A DNA stretch of 64,000 nt from positions 18,129 through 82,128 of the forward strand of contig JAKSDI010000303.1 in the NCBI GenBank assembly GCA_022360175.1. The letters are read 5' to 3'. Positions 8,077 to 16,703 of the stretch are shown piece by piece. The notes under the pieces were generated by a model that did not search any database, was not told where the DNA came from, and saw only the letters and a program-made list of their open reading frames with translations. How positions within the stretch are numbered: position 1 is the first letter of the stretch; each line of letters opens with the position of its first letter. The position numbers were made by a program, and so were the translations under genes. Source of the DNA: Chitinophagales bacterium. Its GTDB lineage: Bacteria; Bacteroidota; Bacteroidia; Chitinophagales; Saprospiraceae.

Positions 8077-9351
8077 ATGAATTTTCTGGAAGAACTCAAA
8101 TGGCGGGGTATGCTCAATGACGCTACCCCAGGAATCGAAGAAGCACTCACTAAAGGCAAAGTAGCCGGTTATATTGGTTTTGACCCTACAGCGCCTTCTC
8201 TTACCATTGGTAATTATGTGCAGCTTATGCTGCTAACTTTATTCCAAAAATCGGGGCATCAGCCGGTTGTTTTGATGGGTGGTGCTACCGGACGTATTGG
8301 AGACCCTTCCGGGAAAGACAAAGAGAGAGAGCTGAAAAGCTACGAAGAATTAGATAAGAACCTTAATTTTCAGGTAGAACAGATGCGTAAGTTTCTCAAC
8401 TTTGATGAAGGAGAGAATAAGGCCATCATGGTCAACAATCTCGATTTCTACAAGGAAATGAATGTCCTTGATTTCTTGCGGGATGTGGGGAAAACGCTTA
8501 CTGTCAACTATATGATGTCTAAAGAATCCGTAAAGAAGCGATTGGATTCAGGGATTTCCTTCACTGAGTTTAGCTATCAGTTGTTGCAGGCATATGATTT
8601 TCAGGTGCTATTCAATAAATACGACTGTATCCTTCAAATGGGAGGCTCTGATCAATGGGGTAACATCACTTCCGGCACAGAGTTTATCCGCCGAAACCTT
8701 CATGAAAAAGCCTACGCTGTAACGACTCCCCTTCTAACCAAATCGGATGGTACCAAATTTGGTAAATCAACGGAAGGCAATATATGGCTGGATTCTAAAA
8801 TGACAACGCCCTACCAGTTCTACCAGTTTTGGATCAATGCAGACGATGCAGATATTCCAAGCTTCACTCGTTACTTCACACTCAAATCTCAAGAGGAAAT
8901 AGAAACACGTGAAGCGGAATTAGAAGGCAATCCACAAGAGTTAAAACGCTTATTGGCTGAAGAATTGACAGTGAGAATACATGGGGAGAATGCTTACCGC
9001 TCTGTATTGAAAGTAACAGGCCTGCTTTTCAACCGCAAAGCCAGCAAAGAGCAATTGATGGAACTCTCAGCAGATGAATTAGCAACTGTAGCTGCTGAAA
9101 TACCAAGTTTTGAAGTACCTGCATCTACTTTTGCAAATGGAGTAAATATTATTGATTTACTTGCAGAAGCGACCCAAATAGTTGCTTCTAAAGGTGACGC
9201 TCGCCGAGCCATTAAAGGAAATGCGATCAGCGTGAACAAGGATAAGGTGAGTGATCATGAAACTATGGTCAATCAAGAAGCATTACTGCACGGTAAATAC
9301 CTGATGGTCGAAAATGGCAAGAAGAACAAGTTTATTGTAGTTGTTCAATAA
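8077..9351 (+). CDS. tyrS: Tyrosyl-tRNA synthetase
   Basis: The protein attaches tyrosine to tRNA-Tyr in the cytoplasm. From the ATG at 8077 it has 424 residues, the normal size for bacterial TyrS. Recognisable parts are 'GYIGFDPTAPSLTIGN' (HIGH region), 'GGATGRIGDPSGKDKER', the tyrosine-binding 'QLLQAYDFQVL...QMGGSDQWGNI', the KMSKS-like loop 'TKFGKS', and a C-terminal S4-type RNA-binding domain. One oddity: the HIGH motif reads T-I-G-N, with threonine where the first histidine is usual. The longer frame from a TTG at 8038 is unlikely because it would overlap the promoter. Confidence 0.96.
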   Translation: MNFLEELKWRGMLNDATPGIEEALTKGKVAGYIGFDPTAPSLTIGNYVQLMLLTLFQKSGHQPVVLMGGATGRIGDPSGKDKERELKSYEELDKNLNFQVEQMRKFLNFDEGENKAIMVNNLDFYKEMNVLDFLRDVGKTLTVNYMMSKESVKKRLDSGISFTEFSYQLLQAYDFQVLFNKYDCILQMGGSDQWGNITSGTEFIRRNLHEKAYAVTTPLLTKSDGTKFGKSTEGNIWLDSKMTTPYQFYQFWINADDADIPSFTRYFTLKSQEEIETREAELEGNPQELKRLLAEELTVRIHGENAYRSVLKVTGLLFNRKASKEQLMELSADELATVAAEIPSFEVPASTFANGVNIIDLLAEATQIVASKGDARRAIKGNAISVNKDKVSDHETMVNQEALLHGKYLMVENGKKNKFIVVVQ

Positions 9352-9364
9352 GATACATTTCTTT

Positions 9365-9394
9365 GGAGGAAAGAACCTCAATGTTCTTTTCTCC
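9365..9394 (+). terminator. tyrS terminator
   Basis: GGAGGAAAGAAC pairs with GTTCTTTTCTCC (one G-U pair) around a 6-nt loop, starting 14 bp after the tyrS stop, with a pyrimidine-rich tail. Confidence 0.55.
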
Positions 9395-9550
9395 TTCCTT
9401 TATCCCCTGTTTCTCCTCCCTCACCTCCTTCTTCCTGTTTCTCCCTGTTAATTACTCATCAAATCTACCCAATACTCAATGGTGATAGGATGGATGCGTT
9501 TTCTGGGCTAGTTTGCTAACATTATTGTAAACAAAAAACCAGAAAACAAA

Positions 9551-10204
9551 ATGAAAAAAGTCTTTTCCATACTTCCACTCCTGCTTTTGAGCTTCTTTAT
9601 CATTGGCCAAGATTCCCAATTATCTTTTGGTATTGAAATAGGTACTACAATTAGTAAGCTGAGAGGCAACGAGTTTGTAGAAAACCATGATTTGCTCTAC
9701 GGTTTTTCGGCAGGATTATTAACTGAATATACCATTAGCCCACATTTTGCCCTACGTTCAGGATTCGCTTTTGAACGTAAAGGAGCAGATGCAACTCCTG
9801 CTTATACAGATCAAAACGGCGAACCACTGCCCAAAAAAACCGTACAGCTTCAATATGATTATCTCATACTAACTACAACTGCTGCCTACACAACAAATGG
9901 AAATTTGCCTTTCTACTTTGGAGCAGGCCCCTATATTGGATTACTCTTGAAGCAGCAGGATGTAGTAAAATCTTATGATCAATTTTCTGAAAGGACAAGA
10001 GACTATACAGAAAATCACAAAAAGCTGGATGCCGGACTCAGCTGTGAATTAGGTATTAAGTTACCCCTAAGCAGCCATCTACTACTAGACATTGGCCCCC
10101 GAGCCAATATAGGACTAACCAATACAAGTAAAATACCTGTCATCAACGATGGTTCCATCAAAGTAAGTTCGATAGAATTAGCATTAGGGTTGCGATACCG
10201 ATAG
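9551..10204 (+). CDS. Secreted outer-membrane beta-barrel protein (PorT-like family)
   Basis: The 217 residues comprise a signal peptide (MKKVFSILPLLLLSFFIIG), then alternating beta strands with 'GIEIGTTISKLRGN', 'LTEYTISPHFALRSGFAFERKGA' and a C-terminal 'LGLRYR'. This is the pattern of the small porin/PorT-type outer-membrane barrel family of Bacteroidota. Its cargo or ligand is unknown. It is the first gene of a plus-strand series reaching 19.7 kb, though it is separated from the next gene by 112 bp. Confidence 0.75.
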   Translation: MKKVFSILPLLLLSFFIIGQDSQLSFGIEIGTTISKLRGNEFVENHDLLYGFSAGLLTEYTISPHFALRSGFAFERKGADATPAYTDQNGEPLPKKTVQLQYDYLILTTTAAYTTNGNLPFYFGAGPYIGLLLKQQDVVKSYDQFSERTRDYTENHKKLDAGLSCELGIKLPLSSHLLLDIGPRANIGLTNTSKIPVINDGSIKVSSIELALGLRYR

Positions 10205-10316
10205 CCCTAAAACGGATTCTTTTTATCCCTATCAAGCATGAAACAGATAGCACCATACTCAAAGTATGTTGGACTGTATAAGAACTATAATTTCAAAACT
10301 CAAAGAACCAAATATC

Positions 10317-11606
10317 ATGAAATCATTAAATTTTATAGCTTTCACTTTAATTATTTTCGCCAGTAGTTGTACCCCTGACCAGGTCACTCCCGGAGAACCA
10401 TATTGCAGCGCTGGCCGCTCAGTACTCACTGTGAACGATAGTGATGTAGATGCTGCTGTAAAAGAAGCGATCTATACGCCTGATCCGGCACTATCTATTG
10501 TTCATATTGAAGACAGCCGCTATAATCACAACGGAAGGGTAGTCATTATACCCACTTCTTTTCCTAATGCTCCTGCCAATCCACATGTCACTACTGAATT
10601 GATTGAAGAAACCTTTTTCACAACCGGAGTCGGTAGTGTGAACGATTTTTTCCTGGAAAACTCCTGGGGCCAGTATAGCCTCAGCAATGTAGGAATCAGC
10701 GAGCCAGTGGCCATGCCCATGACCCGCGATCAATACGCAGAATTAAGTGGCTCTGGTTTTATTGACAGTTGGGAAATGTACCGAGATGCCTGTCAAAATT
10801 CCAGTATCGATTGGGATGTAGTGGATGCTAATAGTGACCTGGTAATTACAGCCGATGAAGCGCTACTCTTTTTCTTACATCCATTAGGGCACCTTGGAGC
10901 TGTACGATGCCCATCTTACTTCGAAATCGATTATCAGGGCAATACTTACAGTATTCAGCGATGCATGACTAATGCTGATTGCAAGCGGGCCGATGACGAA
11001 CTATCTGCCGAAGATCCGATTGAATATAATTTTTCAACCATCTGTCACGAATTCGCACATGGCCTTTTTAGCTTACCTGACCGTTATACTGGTGGCATCT
11101 GTGGCACGGGAGGCCCAGGACAATTTGACCTGATGAGCGAAAGCTGTAGCAAGCGACACCTTAGCGTATTTGATAAAATGAAAATAGGCTGGATACAACC
11201 CCGAATACTTCTCCCTAGAGAAGAGCGGCAGTGCCTTAGTTTCCCAGCGATAGAAACAACACCAGCTGCGCTTGTACTATATAATCCTGAAGCACCTGAT
11301 GAATGCTATATTGTTGTCAACCGAAATAAAGAAAGTTCCGCTCGTGATTTTGAGTCTGGCCTGCCAGATTCCGGCCTCGCAGTGTGGTGGGCAAATAATC
11401 AAACCGGTGCCTTACATCTGGTGCATTTTTCAGATCCTGCCAGAATACCCTCAAGCTATACTAGTGCTGGTATTGGCGACTTATTCAAATATAAAGAAGG
11501 TATTTCTCCAGAAGCGCATTATCTACTCCTGAATGAAGATGGTTCTTTCAGGTTTTCAATAAGGGCTATTTCGGAGCCAGGAGCAATAATGTATGCTGAA
11601 TTTTAA
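10317..11606 (+). CDS. M6-type metalloprotease lipoprotein
   Basis: The ATG at 10317 gives a lipoprotein signal peptide with the lipobox F-A-S-S-C (Cys18). The mature part contains 'ICHEFAHGLFSLPDRY': His244, Glu245 and His248 form a zinc HExxH site followed by the L-P-D seen in M6 (immune inhibitor A-like) proteases, and 'GQFDLMS' about 20 residues later matches the Met-turn region. The protein has 429 residues and is presumably lipid-anchored on the cell surface or periplasmic side. It is followed 10 bp later by a ricin-lectin-like secreted protein, so the two are probably made together. An upstream ATG at 10266 would bury the signal peptide and is rejected. Confidence 0.82.
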   Translation: MKSLNFIAFTLIIFASSCTPDQVTPGEPYCSAGRSVLTVNDSDVDAAVKEAIYTPDPALSIVHIEDSRYNHNGRVVIIPTSFPNAPANPHVTTELIEETFFTTGVGSVNDFFLENSWGQYSLSNVGISEPVAMPMTRDQYAELSGSGFIDSWEMYRDACQNSSIDWDVVDANSDLVITADEALLFFLHPLGHLGAVRCPSYFEIDYQGNTYSIQRCMTNADCKRADDELSAEDPIEYNFSTICHEFAHGLFSLPDRYTGGICGTGGPGQFDLMSESCSKRHLSVFDKMKIGWIQPRILLPREERQCLSFPAIETTPAALVLYNPEAPDECYIVVNRNKESSARDFESGLPDSGLAVWWANNQTGALHLVHFSDPARIPSSYTSAGIGDLFKYKEGISPEAHYLLLNEDGSFRFSIRAISEPGAIMYAEF

Positions 11607-11616
11607 ATCTAACCCC

Positions 11617-13353
11617 ATGTTACAAAAAATCAATTTCATATTAGCTATAATCCTATTAGGATATTTACCCCTGTTCAGCCAGCTCAGAGATGGTGAGATT
11701 TACCACCTCCGTATTGGATACGGAACAGCTTATATTTGGCCTTCGGAAGGCGAAGAAGCTGATCGGGTACTACTTCAGGCCATAGCTATAGGAGATCATG
11801 ACGCCTCCAAATTTCGTTGGAAAGCCATTAGTGCTGGAGACAATTGGTTTTACCTACAGCATGTAAACTCTGGCTTGGTGATGACCATGAGAAATGGAAA
11901 CAGGAGAAGGGGAGACCAAATTTGGCTTCAGTCCCGCAACAATACAGATGCTCAAAAATTCCGTTTTTCCTGGGTGGAAAATGATCTTTACAAGCTCGAA
12001 AATAAATTAACCCCTTATTTATCAGTAAAAGCTGACCTGAGTTTTCAAAATGTCTTAACCATTGATGATGACAATTTGCCGATTGTACAAAGATGGCGAC
12101 TGGAATACGCCTATGAGGAAGTAGACGCTTTTGGTAGGCCGTTCAATTTTTCGCGCGCCTACAAAGATGAAGACACTTATTTGTACCTGCAATACGTTGG
12201 AAAAAACACTGCATTTGGTGTGATTGAAATGGCAAATGAAACCTATGTATTTGAAGGTAGTGTACAACCTCAAGCTGATGGCAAGGTATTTATAAGCAAT
12301 AAATATAGTGCGGTACCTAAAGGAAAAAAGGGAAAGGAGATTCTTGACCGCTCCGATAATTACATCGACAAAATCATTGTGGAAAGAAATGGTACTGCCA
12401 TCTCCTTTGTAAGTAAAAGAGGACGAAGGACAACACTTCATCAGTTGTTTCCTCACACAGGCAATGAGCGTTTTGGATTATTCACAGATGCTGGTTTTCA
12501 AGCAGATTATGGTATTGGTATTACTGGGCTTTGGAAAAGCGATGATGGCCTAACCTACTATATCCATCAGTTGGGTGATAAAAGGCTTGTATGGTTTGCC
12601 GAGAAATACCCTTCTGTTAGTGGAGCTGCTGCTCATGTTGGTATTGGGCACTGGAGGCGTCAAACAGATGAAGATGATAGGTATCTTCCTGGTTTGAATT
12701 ACGATATGGAAGGAAATTGGGCAGCTGTTCCCAAAGGCCGTTTCCGTGGACGAGGGCAGGTTTCCTTTGCAGGAAATATGGATACCATGATCGTAGTACG
12801 AAATATACCGGAAGGTGATGCATCATTTACTACTACCCGATTGTTTCGGCAGCGATATTTACAATTAGAAATTACCCAGCTTAATGCACAGAGTGAAGAT
12901 GCTTGCAATGGAATGGATTTTTATGGTGAGACCCGCTTCTATGGCATTCAGCGAAAGAATCATAACGTACTCACAGGAAATAACATTTCCCCAAACTGGA
13001 AGCATCAAGGATATTGGAAAGGAGATCGTGATGTTCCAATTACAATTGTTATTAAAGACAAAGATGACGGAATACTATGCGGTGGTGGTGATGATATGGT
13101 TGACATCAATCCCATCAGAGGAACAGATGATGAAGAACGTTCTTTCAATTTGTATCTTAGAGTAAAACCGGATGGTACCATCCTTCATATGAATAAAGTA
13201 GGCAATAGAGGTACTGATATTGGCAAGGTAAAATTCAAAGGTGCAAGAGAATCTGAGATATTCGAATTTTCAGGAAACAATAGCCGAGATTCACGTGAAG
13301 AAAGTGCTGACATTGAGTTTAAATTGACTTATACTTATATTAAAGAAGAATAA
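11617..13353 (+). CDS. Secreted protein with ricin-type beta-trefoil-like region
   Basis: The start at 11617 gives MLQKINFILAIILLGYLPLFS as signal peptide; the earlier ATG at 11593 overlaps the protease gene. Residues about 20-150 show the QxW-like beta-trefoil pattern ('KFRWKAISAGDNWFYLQHVNSGLVMTM', 'QKFRFSWVENDLYKLENK'), as in ricin-type carbohydrate-binding domains. The rest, about 400 residues, is beta-rich with repeated 'G..W......YYI' strands and no family I can name. No T9SS sorting domain is seen at the C-terminus. Proximity to the M6 protease suggests joint action on an external glycoprotein or glycan target; this is inference. Confidence 0.6.
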   Translation: MLQKINFILAIILLGYLPLFSQLRDGEIYHLRIGYGTAYIWPSEGEEADRVLLQAIAIGDHDASKFRWKAISAGDNWFYLQHVNSGLVMTMRNGNRRRGDQIWLQSRNNTDAQKFRFSWVENDLYKLENKLTPYLSVKADLSFQNVLTIDDDNLPIVQRWRLEYAYEEVDAFGRPFNFSRAYKDEDTYLYLQYVGKNTAFGVIEMANETYVFEGSVQPQADGKVFISNKYSAVPKGKKGKEILDRSDNYIDKIIVERNGTAISFVSKRGRRTTLHQLFPHTGNERFGLFTDAGFQADYGIGITGLWKSDDGLTYYIHQLGDKRLVWFAEKYPSVSGAAAHVGIGHWRRQTDEDDRYLPGLNYDMEGNWAAVPKGRFRGRGQVSFAGNMDTMIVVRNIPEGDASFTTTRLFRQRYLQLEITQLNAQSEDACNGMDFYGETRFYGIQRKNHNVLTGNNISPNWKHQGYWKGDRDVPITIVIKDKDDGILCGGGDDMVDINPIRGTDDEERSFNLYLRVKPDGTILHMNKVGNRGTDIGKVKFKGARESEIFEFSGNNSRDSREESADIEFKLTYTYIKEE

Positions 13354-13370
13354 GGCCTCGCATAGGCCTT
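13352..13370 (+). terminator. Hairpin directly after the lectin-like gene
   Basis: AAGGCCT-CGCAT-AGGCCTT forms a 7-bp stem beginning inside the stop codon (13351-13353) and ending just before an ATG at 13371. Its position argues that translation of the next gene begins downstream, at 13401. The tail is only moderately U-rich, so it may be an attenuator rather than a full terminator. Confidence 0.5.
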
Positions 13371-13400
13371 ATGTTTCTCTATAAGATATTACATTTTCAA

Positions 13401-13922
13401 ATGCTATACAAAATACTAGTTCCCAAATACTGGGAAGATCGACAAACATTACTTTGGAAGATAGCCCTTCAAAACCAGGAGTTGGAGCATGTCACGGATT
13501 ACTGCTCAGCTGCCGAAGAGTATTATGCCTCTGCTTTTTTCGCAAGTACTGCCGAAGATTATGATCATGTAGACTGGGGCAAAACCATGCTTATCAATCA
13601 ACTGGACTATGCTAAAAAGATAGCAAGTGGACATCCGGAAGCACGCATTTTGGGTGTCATAAAAGCTCCTACAAAACAAGAGATACAAGTAGATAATGAA
13701 CTATTAGGCTTTGATATTCTGGATAAACCGGGGCATTATTCATGCCTCACTAATCTCAATTCGATACCAGCACTTAAGGCCTATCATTTAAAAATCAATC
13801 AATATGCTTTGCTGAATGATATAGATACCGCATATCAGCTTAAAGAATGGCTTCGCAAAAATCGAGGGCCCATCGACTGGCATGACCGCCATTGTGAAGT
13901 CTGGGCTGTTTTTAGAGTATAA
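13401..13922 (+). CDS. Hypothetical cytoplasmic protein
   Basis: I do not recognise the family. From the ATG at 13401 the protein has 173 residues, no signal peptide and no membrane segment. It is rich in aromatic and charged residues ('DWGKTMLINQLDYAKKIASGHPEA', 'LLGFDILDKPGHYSCLTNLN', C-terminal 'WHDRHCEVWAVFRV'). An in-frame ATG at 13371 exists but lies at the edge of a hairpin. The gene ends 10 bp before a DUF3841-like gene, and the pair is followed 9 bp later by the sensor-kinase gene, so all are probably cotranscribed. Confidence 0.6.
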   Translation: MLYKILVPKYWEDRQTLLWKIALQNQELEHVTDYCSAAEEYYASAFFASTAEDYDHVDWGKTMLINQLDYAKKIASGHPEARILGVIKAPTKQEIQVDNELLGFDILDKPGHYSCLTNLNSIPALKAYHLKINQYALLNDIDTAYQLKEWLRKNRGPIDWHDRHCEVWAVFRV

Positions 13923-13932
13923 ACCACAGTAG

Positions 13933-14445
13933 ATGAAACTTTGGACTTATCAATCATTGAACGCCGTTGAACAATTGGAGCAATCTGGTGAGCTGCTTAC
14001 TCCCTGGAGTTATTATCCTCCAAAAGATAGTTTTGCCCTGGCTTACCGCTGGATAGGCCAAAATATGATAGACAAAGGAGTAAATTGTAAAGGCTACGCC
14101 CCTATATGGGCATGGCATTCCTGCGGAGCATATAAAGCACCACCTACTAATGATACTGCCAGTAACTTGTTAAGTATTCTACAGTTGGAAGCAGGTATCA
14201 AACTCATCACTTTTGAGTGTCCTGATGAATTGGCAGTATTGAGTAATTATGGCCCGTGGAATGAGATCCTTGATTGCTTTATCGATCATGGTGAGCAGGC
14301 CACAATTGATAGCATACAGGAAGGACAGTTGTTTAAAATCAGAACAAACATAGAAGATTATGAATCCATTCAGGCTTGTTTGCCTTATTTGTTAATAGAC
14401 TGGGTAACAGATATTAAAAAACTAGACGCATCTGAAATCCTGTAA
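13933..14445 (+). CDS. DUF3841-like protein
   Basis: The 170-residue soluble protein begins 'MKLWTYQSLNAVEQLEQSGEL' and contains 'ALAYRWIGQNMIDKG', 'APIWAWHSCG' and a late 'ITFECPDELAVLSNYGPWNEIL'. These are typical features of DUF3841, a family of unknown function in which the N-terminal 'LWT.Q' and a central aromatic-rich stretch are conserved. It sits between an unknown gene and a LytS-type kinase with gaps of about 10 bp on both sides. No biochemical role is known to me. Confidence 0.6.
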   Translation: MKLWTYQSLNAVEQLEQSGELLTPWSYYPPKDSFALAYRWIGQNMIDKGVNCKGYAPIWAWHSCGAYKAPPTNDTASNLLSILQLEAGIKLITFECPDELAVLSNYGPWNEILDCFIDHGEQATIDSIQEGQLFKIRTNIEDYESIQACLPYLLIDWVTDIKKLDASEIL

Positions 14446-14454
14446 AATATTGTT

Positions 14455-16635
14455 ATGCGATACTGCCTAATGTTGCTTCTGGGGTTTAGCCATATCATGA
14501 GCACTGCTCAACAGGATTCACTATTTGATAAACTCCAAATGGAACGCATCCTGTTTAGGCATGATGTACTGGATATGACCAACACTTACGCCCAACGCGT
14601 TTTTGAAGATGAGATAGGCAACATATGGATAGCTGACAATACAGGAATATATGTATTTGACGGTTATCAGGCTGTTGATTTCTCAGAAATGCTTCGCACA
14701 AATTATGATTTTGCAATACCAAAAGTGCGGTATTTTGCGGTATTGACAGACACACTGGGCAATATTTGGATGGGTGGAAAAAAAGGTTTGTTTGTCTTTA
14801 ATAAATATACACATGAGAAAACGATCATTACACCTTATGAAGACCTAAACCTGGAATACCCTTCCACCAATCAGACCTATCATCTCATCCAGCATGGAAA
14901 CCTAGTCTACAATTGTACCAGAGGAGGTTTTTTTGCAATAAATATATACAGTAAAAAAATTGAATTCCATGCAATCACTGCCGGATTACCCCCAGCCCCC
15001 TTGCTTAAAGAAAGTACAGTTAAGGTAGTATATCCAGATGAGAAGAATGAGATCATTTGGGGTACTTGCTTCTATGGTTATTTTAGATATAACCGTTTGA
15101 AAGATACAATGGATCTATTTTCTTCCGATTTCAAAAATGTTGCTCATTACTACGGACTGCCTGATAAGCAATTCTTCTACGATGGATTTTTTCGAGGTGA
15201 TACCATTATATGCCCTTCTTACGGACATGGTATGGTATATTTTGATACGTTAAATAAAACCTACCAGCATTACATTTGGGATGGAACGGGGACACAAGAC
15301 AGCCTGGGAAAATACGAACGCATCAAATCATTTCTTCCTTATGACAACAGTCAGATAATTATTAACACAGAATCTCTTGGAATCGGTACCTTCAACTTAA
15401 TAGACCATAACTATACCTACCATGACCCGCAAGATAATGCTTATCCATTTCGGCAAATCTATATGGATATGAGCTATGATCGACATGGCCGTATCTGGGT
15501 AGATAAATGGCGGTCAAAAGCACCAATTCTGCCCCCAAAAAGAGAAGCAGCCCATTTTATCAATATTTCTAAAGTTGCCACTCCAAGGGAAGTATTTGAT
15601 CAGGTGAGTCTTTTTCACAAGGATAGTTTATCATTAAAACCTGGTAAGGAGGATATCTCAATAGATTATACCATCATCAATGCCTTACACCCCAAAGAAA
15701 TCACTTATGATTATCAGCTTAGCAACAAACATGCTGACTGGCAGCAAAATGGGAATAAGAGAAGCATTGAATTGAGCCAATTGTCCAATGGCAGTAATAT
15801 ATTACTTATTCGTGCCCGGAGAGGTAAAGAATTACTGGCACAAAAGCGATTAGTTCTTTTCAAGCCTACTCCTTTTTTTCATCAGCCCTGGTTTCTTATC
15901 AGTTGTGCTATTGCTCTATTCATTCTGCTTTTTTTTCTGATTAGACGTTATATTCAAAACATCAGAAATACAGAGCAGCAAAAAGCAGCAAATCATCAAC
16001 AATTGCTGGGACTGGAAGCTAAGGCGCTGAAAAATCAGATGAATCCTCACTTCATTTTTAATTCATTAAATTCGATTAAAAGCCTGATTCAGGAAAGTGA
16101 TGATGAGAATGCCATTCATTATCTAAACCAGTTTTCCAAATTTGTACGAAAGGTTCTTAGCTATTCCGAACAAAAACAGATTAGCCTAGAAGAGGAAATA
16201 GAAATGTGTAGGCACTATCTGGAAATAGAAAAGCTGCGTTTCGATCAATCTTTCAAATTTAGTATAGATATTACCACCAATACGGATATAAGCTTCATGA
16301 AAGTTCCTCCGCTAATTCTTCAGCCCTTTCTCGAAAATGCTATTTGGCATGGCCTATTACACAAAGAAGGAGAAAGGATACTAAGCATTCAGGTGTGTAC
16401 AGAAGATAATAAAGTGAAATGTATCATTGAGGACAATGGTATTGGCAGAAAAAAGGCTCAACAGTTAAAGTCCCAAACCACTTCTGCCAGAAAATCTTTT
16501 GGCACCCAACTCATTCTGGATCGCCTCAAAGTCAGCCAGGAAATGTATCAAAACAATTTCAATTTGACCATCATAGACCTTGAGGTAGATGGAGAAGCTT
16601 CTGGTACCCGGGTAGAATTGATTATGGAAATATAA
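14455..16635 (+). CDS. LytS-type sensor histidine kinase with periplasmic propeller
   Basis: The 726-residue protein has a signal peptide, then a periplasmic beta-propeller region of about 350 residues with repeats such as 'DEIGNIWIADNTGIYVFDGYQ' and 'DTLGNIWMGGKKGLFVF', a Y_Y_Y-like segment, and one membrane helix (about 478-497). The cytoplasmic kinase has 'MNPHFIFNSLNSIK' with phospho-acceptor His532, the N-box 'PFLENAIWHGL' (Asn628) and the ATP-binding 'EDNGIGRKKA' (Asp660, Gly662, Gly664). All key residues are present, so it should be active. It is the first of three adjacent signalling genes and probably phosphorylates the LytTR regulator encoded at 18922. Confidence 0.92.
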   Translation: MRYCLMLLLGFSHIMSTAQQDSLFDKLQMERILFRHDVLDMTNTYAQRVFEDEIGNIWIADNTGIYVFDGYQAVDFSEMLRTNYDFAIPKVRYFAVLTDTLGNIWMGGKKGLFVFNKYTHEKTIITPYEDLNLEYPSTNQTYHLIQHGNLVYNCTRGGFFAINIYSKKIEFHAITAGLPPAPLLKESTVKVVYPDEKNEIIWGTCFYGYFRYNRLKDTMDLFSSDFKNVAHYYGLPDKQFFYDGFFRGDTIICPSYGHGMVYFDTLNKTYQHYIWDGTGTQDSLGKYERIKSFLPYDNSQIIINTESLGIGTFNLIDHNYTYHDPQDNAYPFRQIYMDMSYDRHGRIWVDKWRSKAPILPPKREAAHFINISKVATPREVFDQVSLFHKDSLSLKPGKEDISIDYTIINALHPKEITYDYQLSNKHADWQQNGNKRSIELSQLSNGSNILLIRARRGKELLAQKRLVLFKPTPFFHQPWFLISCAIALFILLFFLIRRYIQNIRNTEQQKAANHQQLLGLEAKALKNQMNPHFIFNSLNSIKSLIQESDDENAIHYLNQFSKFVRKVLSYSEQKQISLEEEIEMCRHYLEIEKLRFDQSFKFSIDITTNTDISFMKVPPLILQPFLENAIWHGLLHKEGERILSIQVCTEDNKVKCIIEDNGIGRKKAQQLKSQTTSARKSFGTQLILDRLKVSQEMYQNNFNLTIIDLEVDGEASGTRVELIMEI

Positions 16636-16637
16636 CA

Positions 16638-16669
16638 TTTGTTTACTGCATAGCATTTTTGTATCTTCA
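16638..16669 (+). promoter_or_regulatory. Possible promoter of the pseudokinase gene
   Basis: TTTG (16638-16641), 20 bp, then TATCTTCA (16662-16669), a near match to TTTG-N19/20-TAnnTTTG. It lies 35 bp before the GTG start and begins just past the upstream stop, so the second kinase and the regulator may also be transcribed separately. Confidence 0.45.
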
Positions 16670-16703
16670 TTTTTTCATTGCCCAAATAATCAAAGGATAA
16701 TTA

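Noticed and set aside
12055..12456. 133-codon minus-strand frame inside the lectin-like gene
   Set aside because: It overlaps a longer secreted-protein gene with a clear signal peptide; no support for a second gene.
13371..13400. ATG at 13371 as start of the hypothetical gene
   Set aside because: It directly abuts a hairpin that includes the previous stop codon; the ATG at 13401 is free of it.
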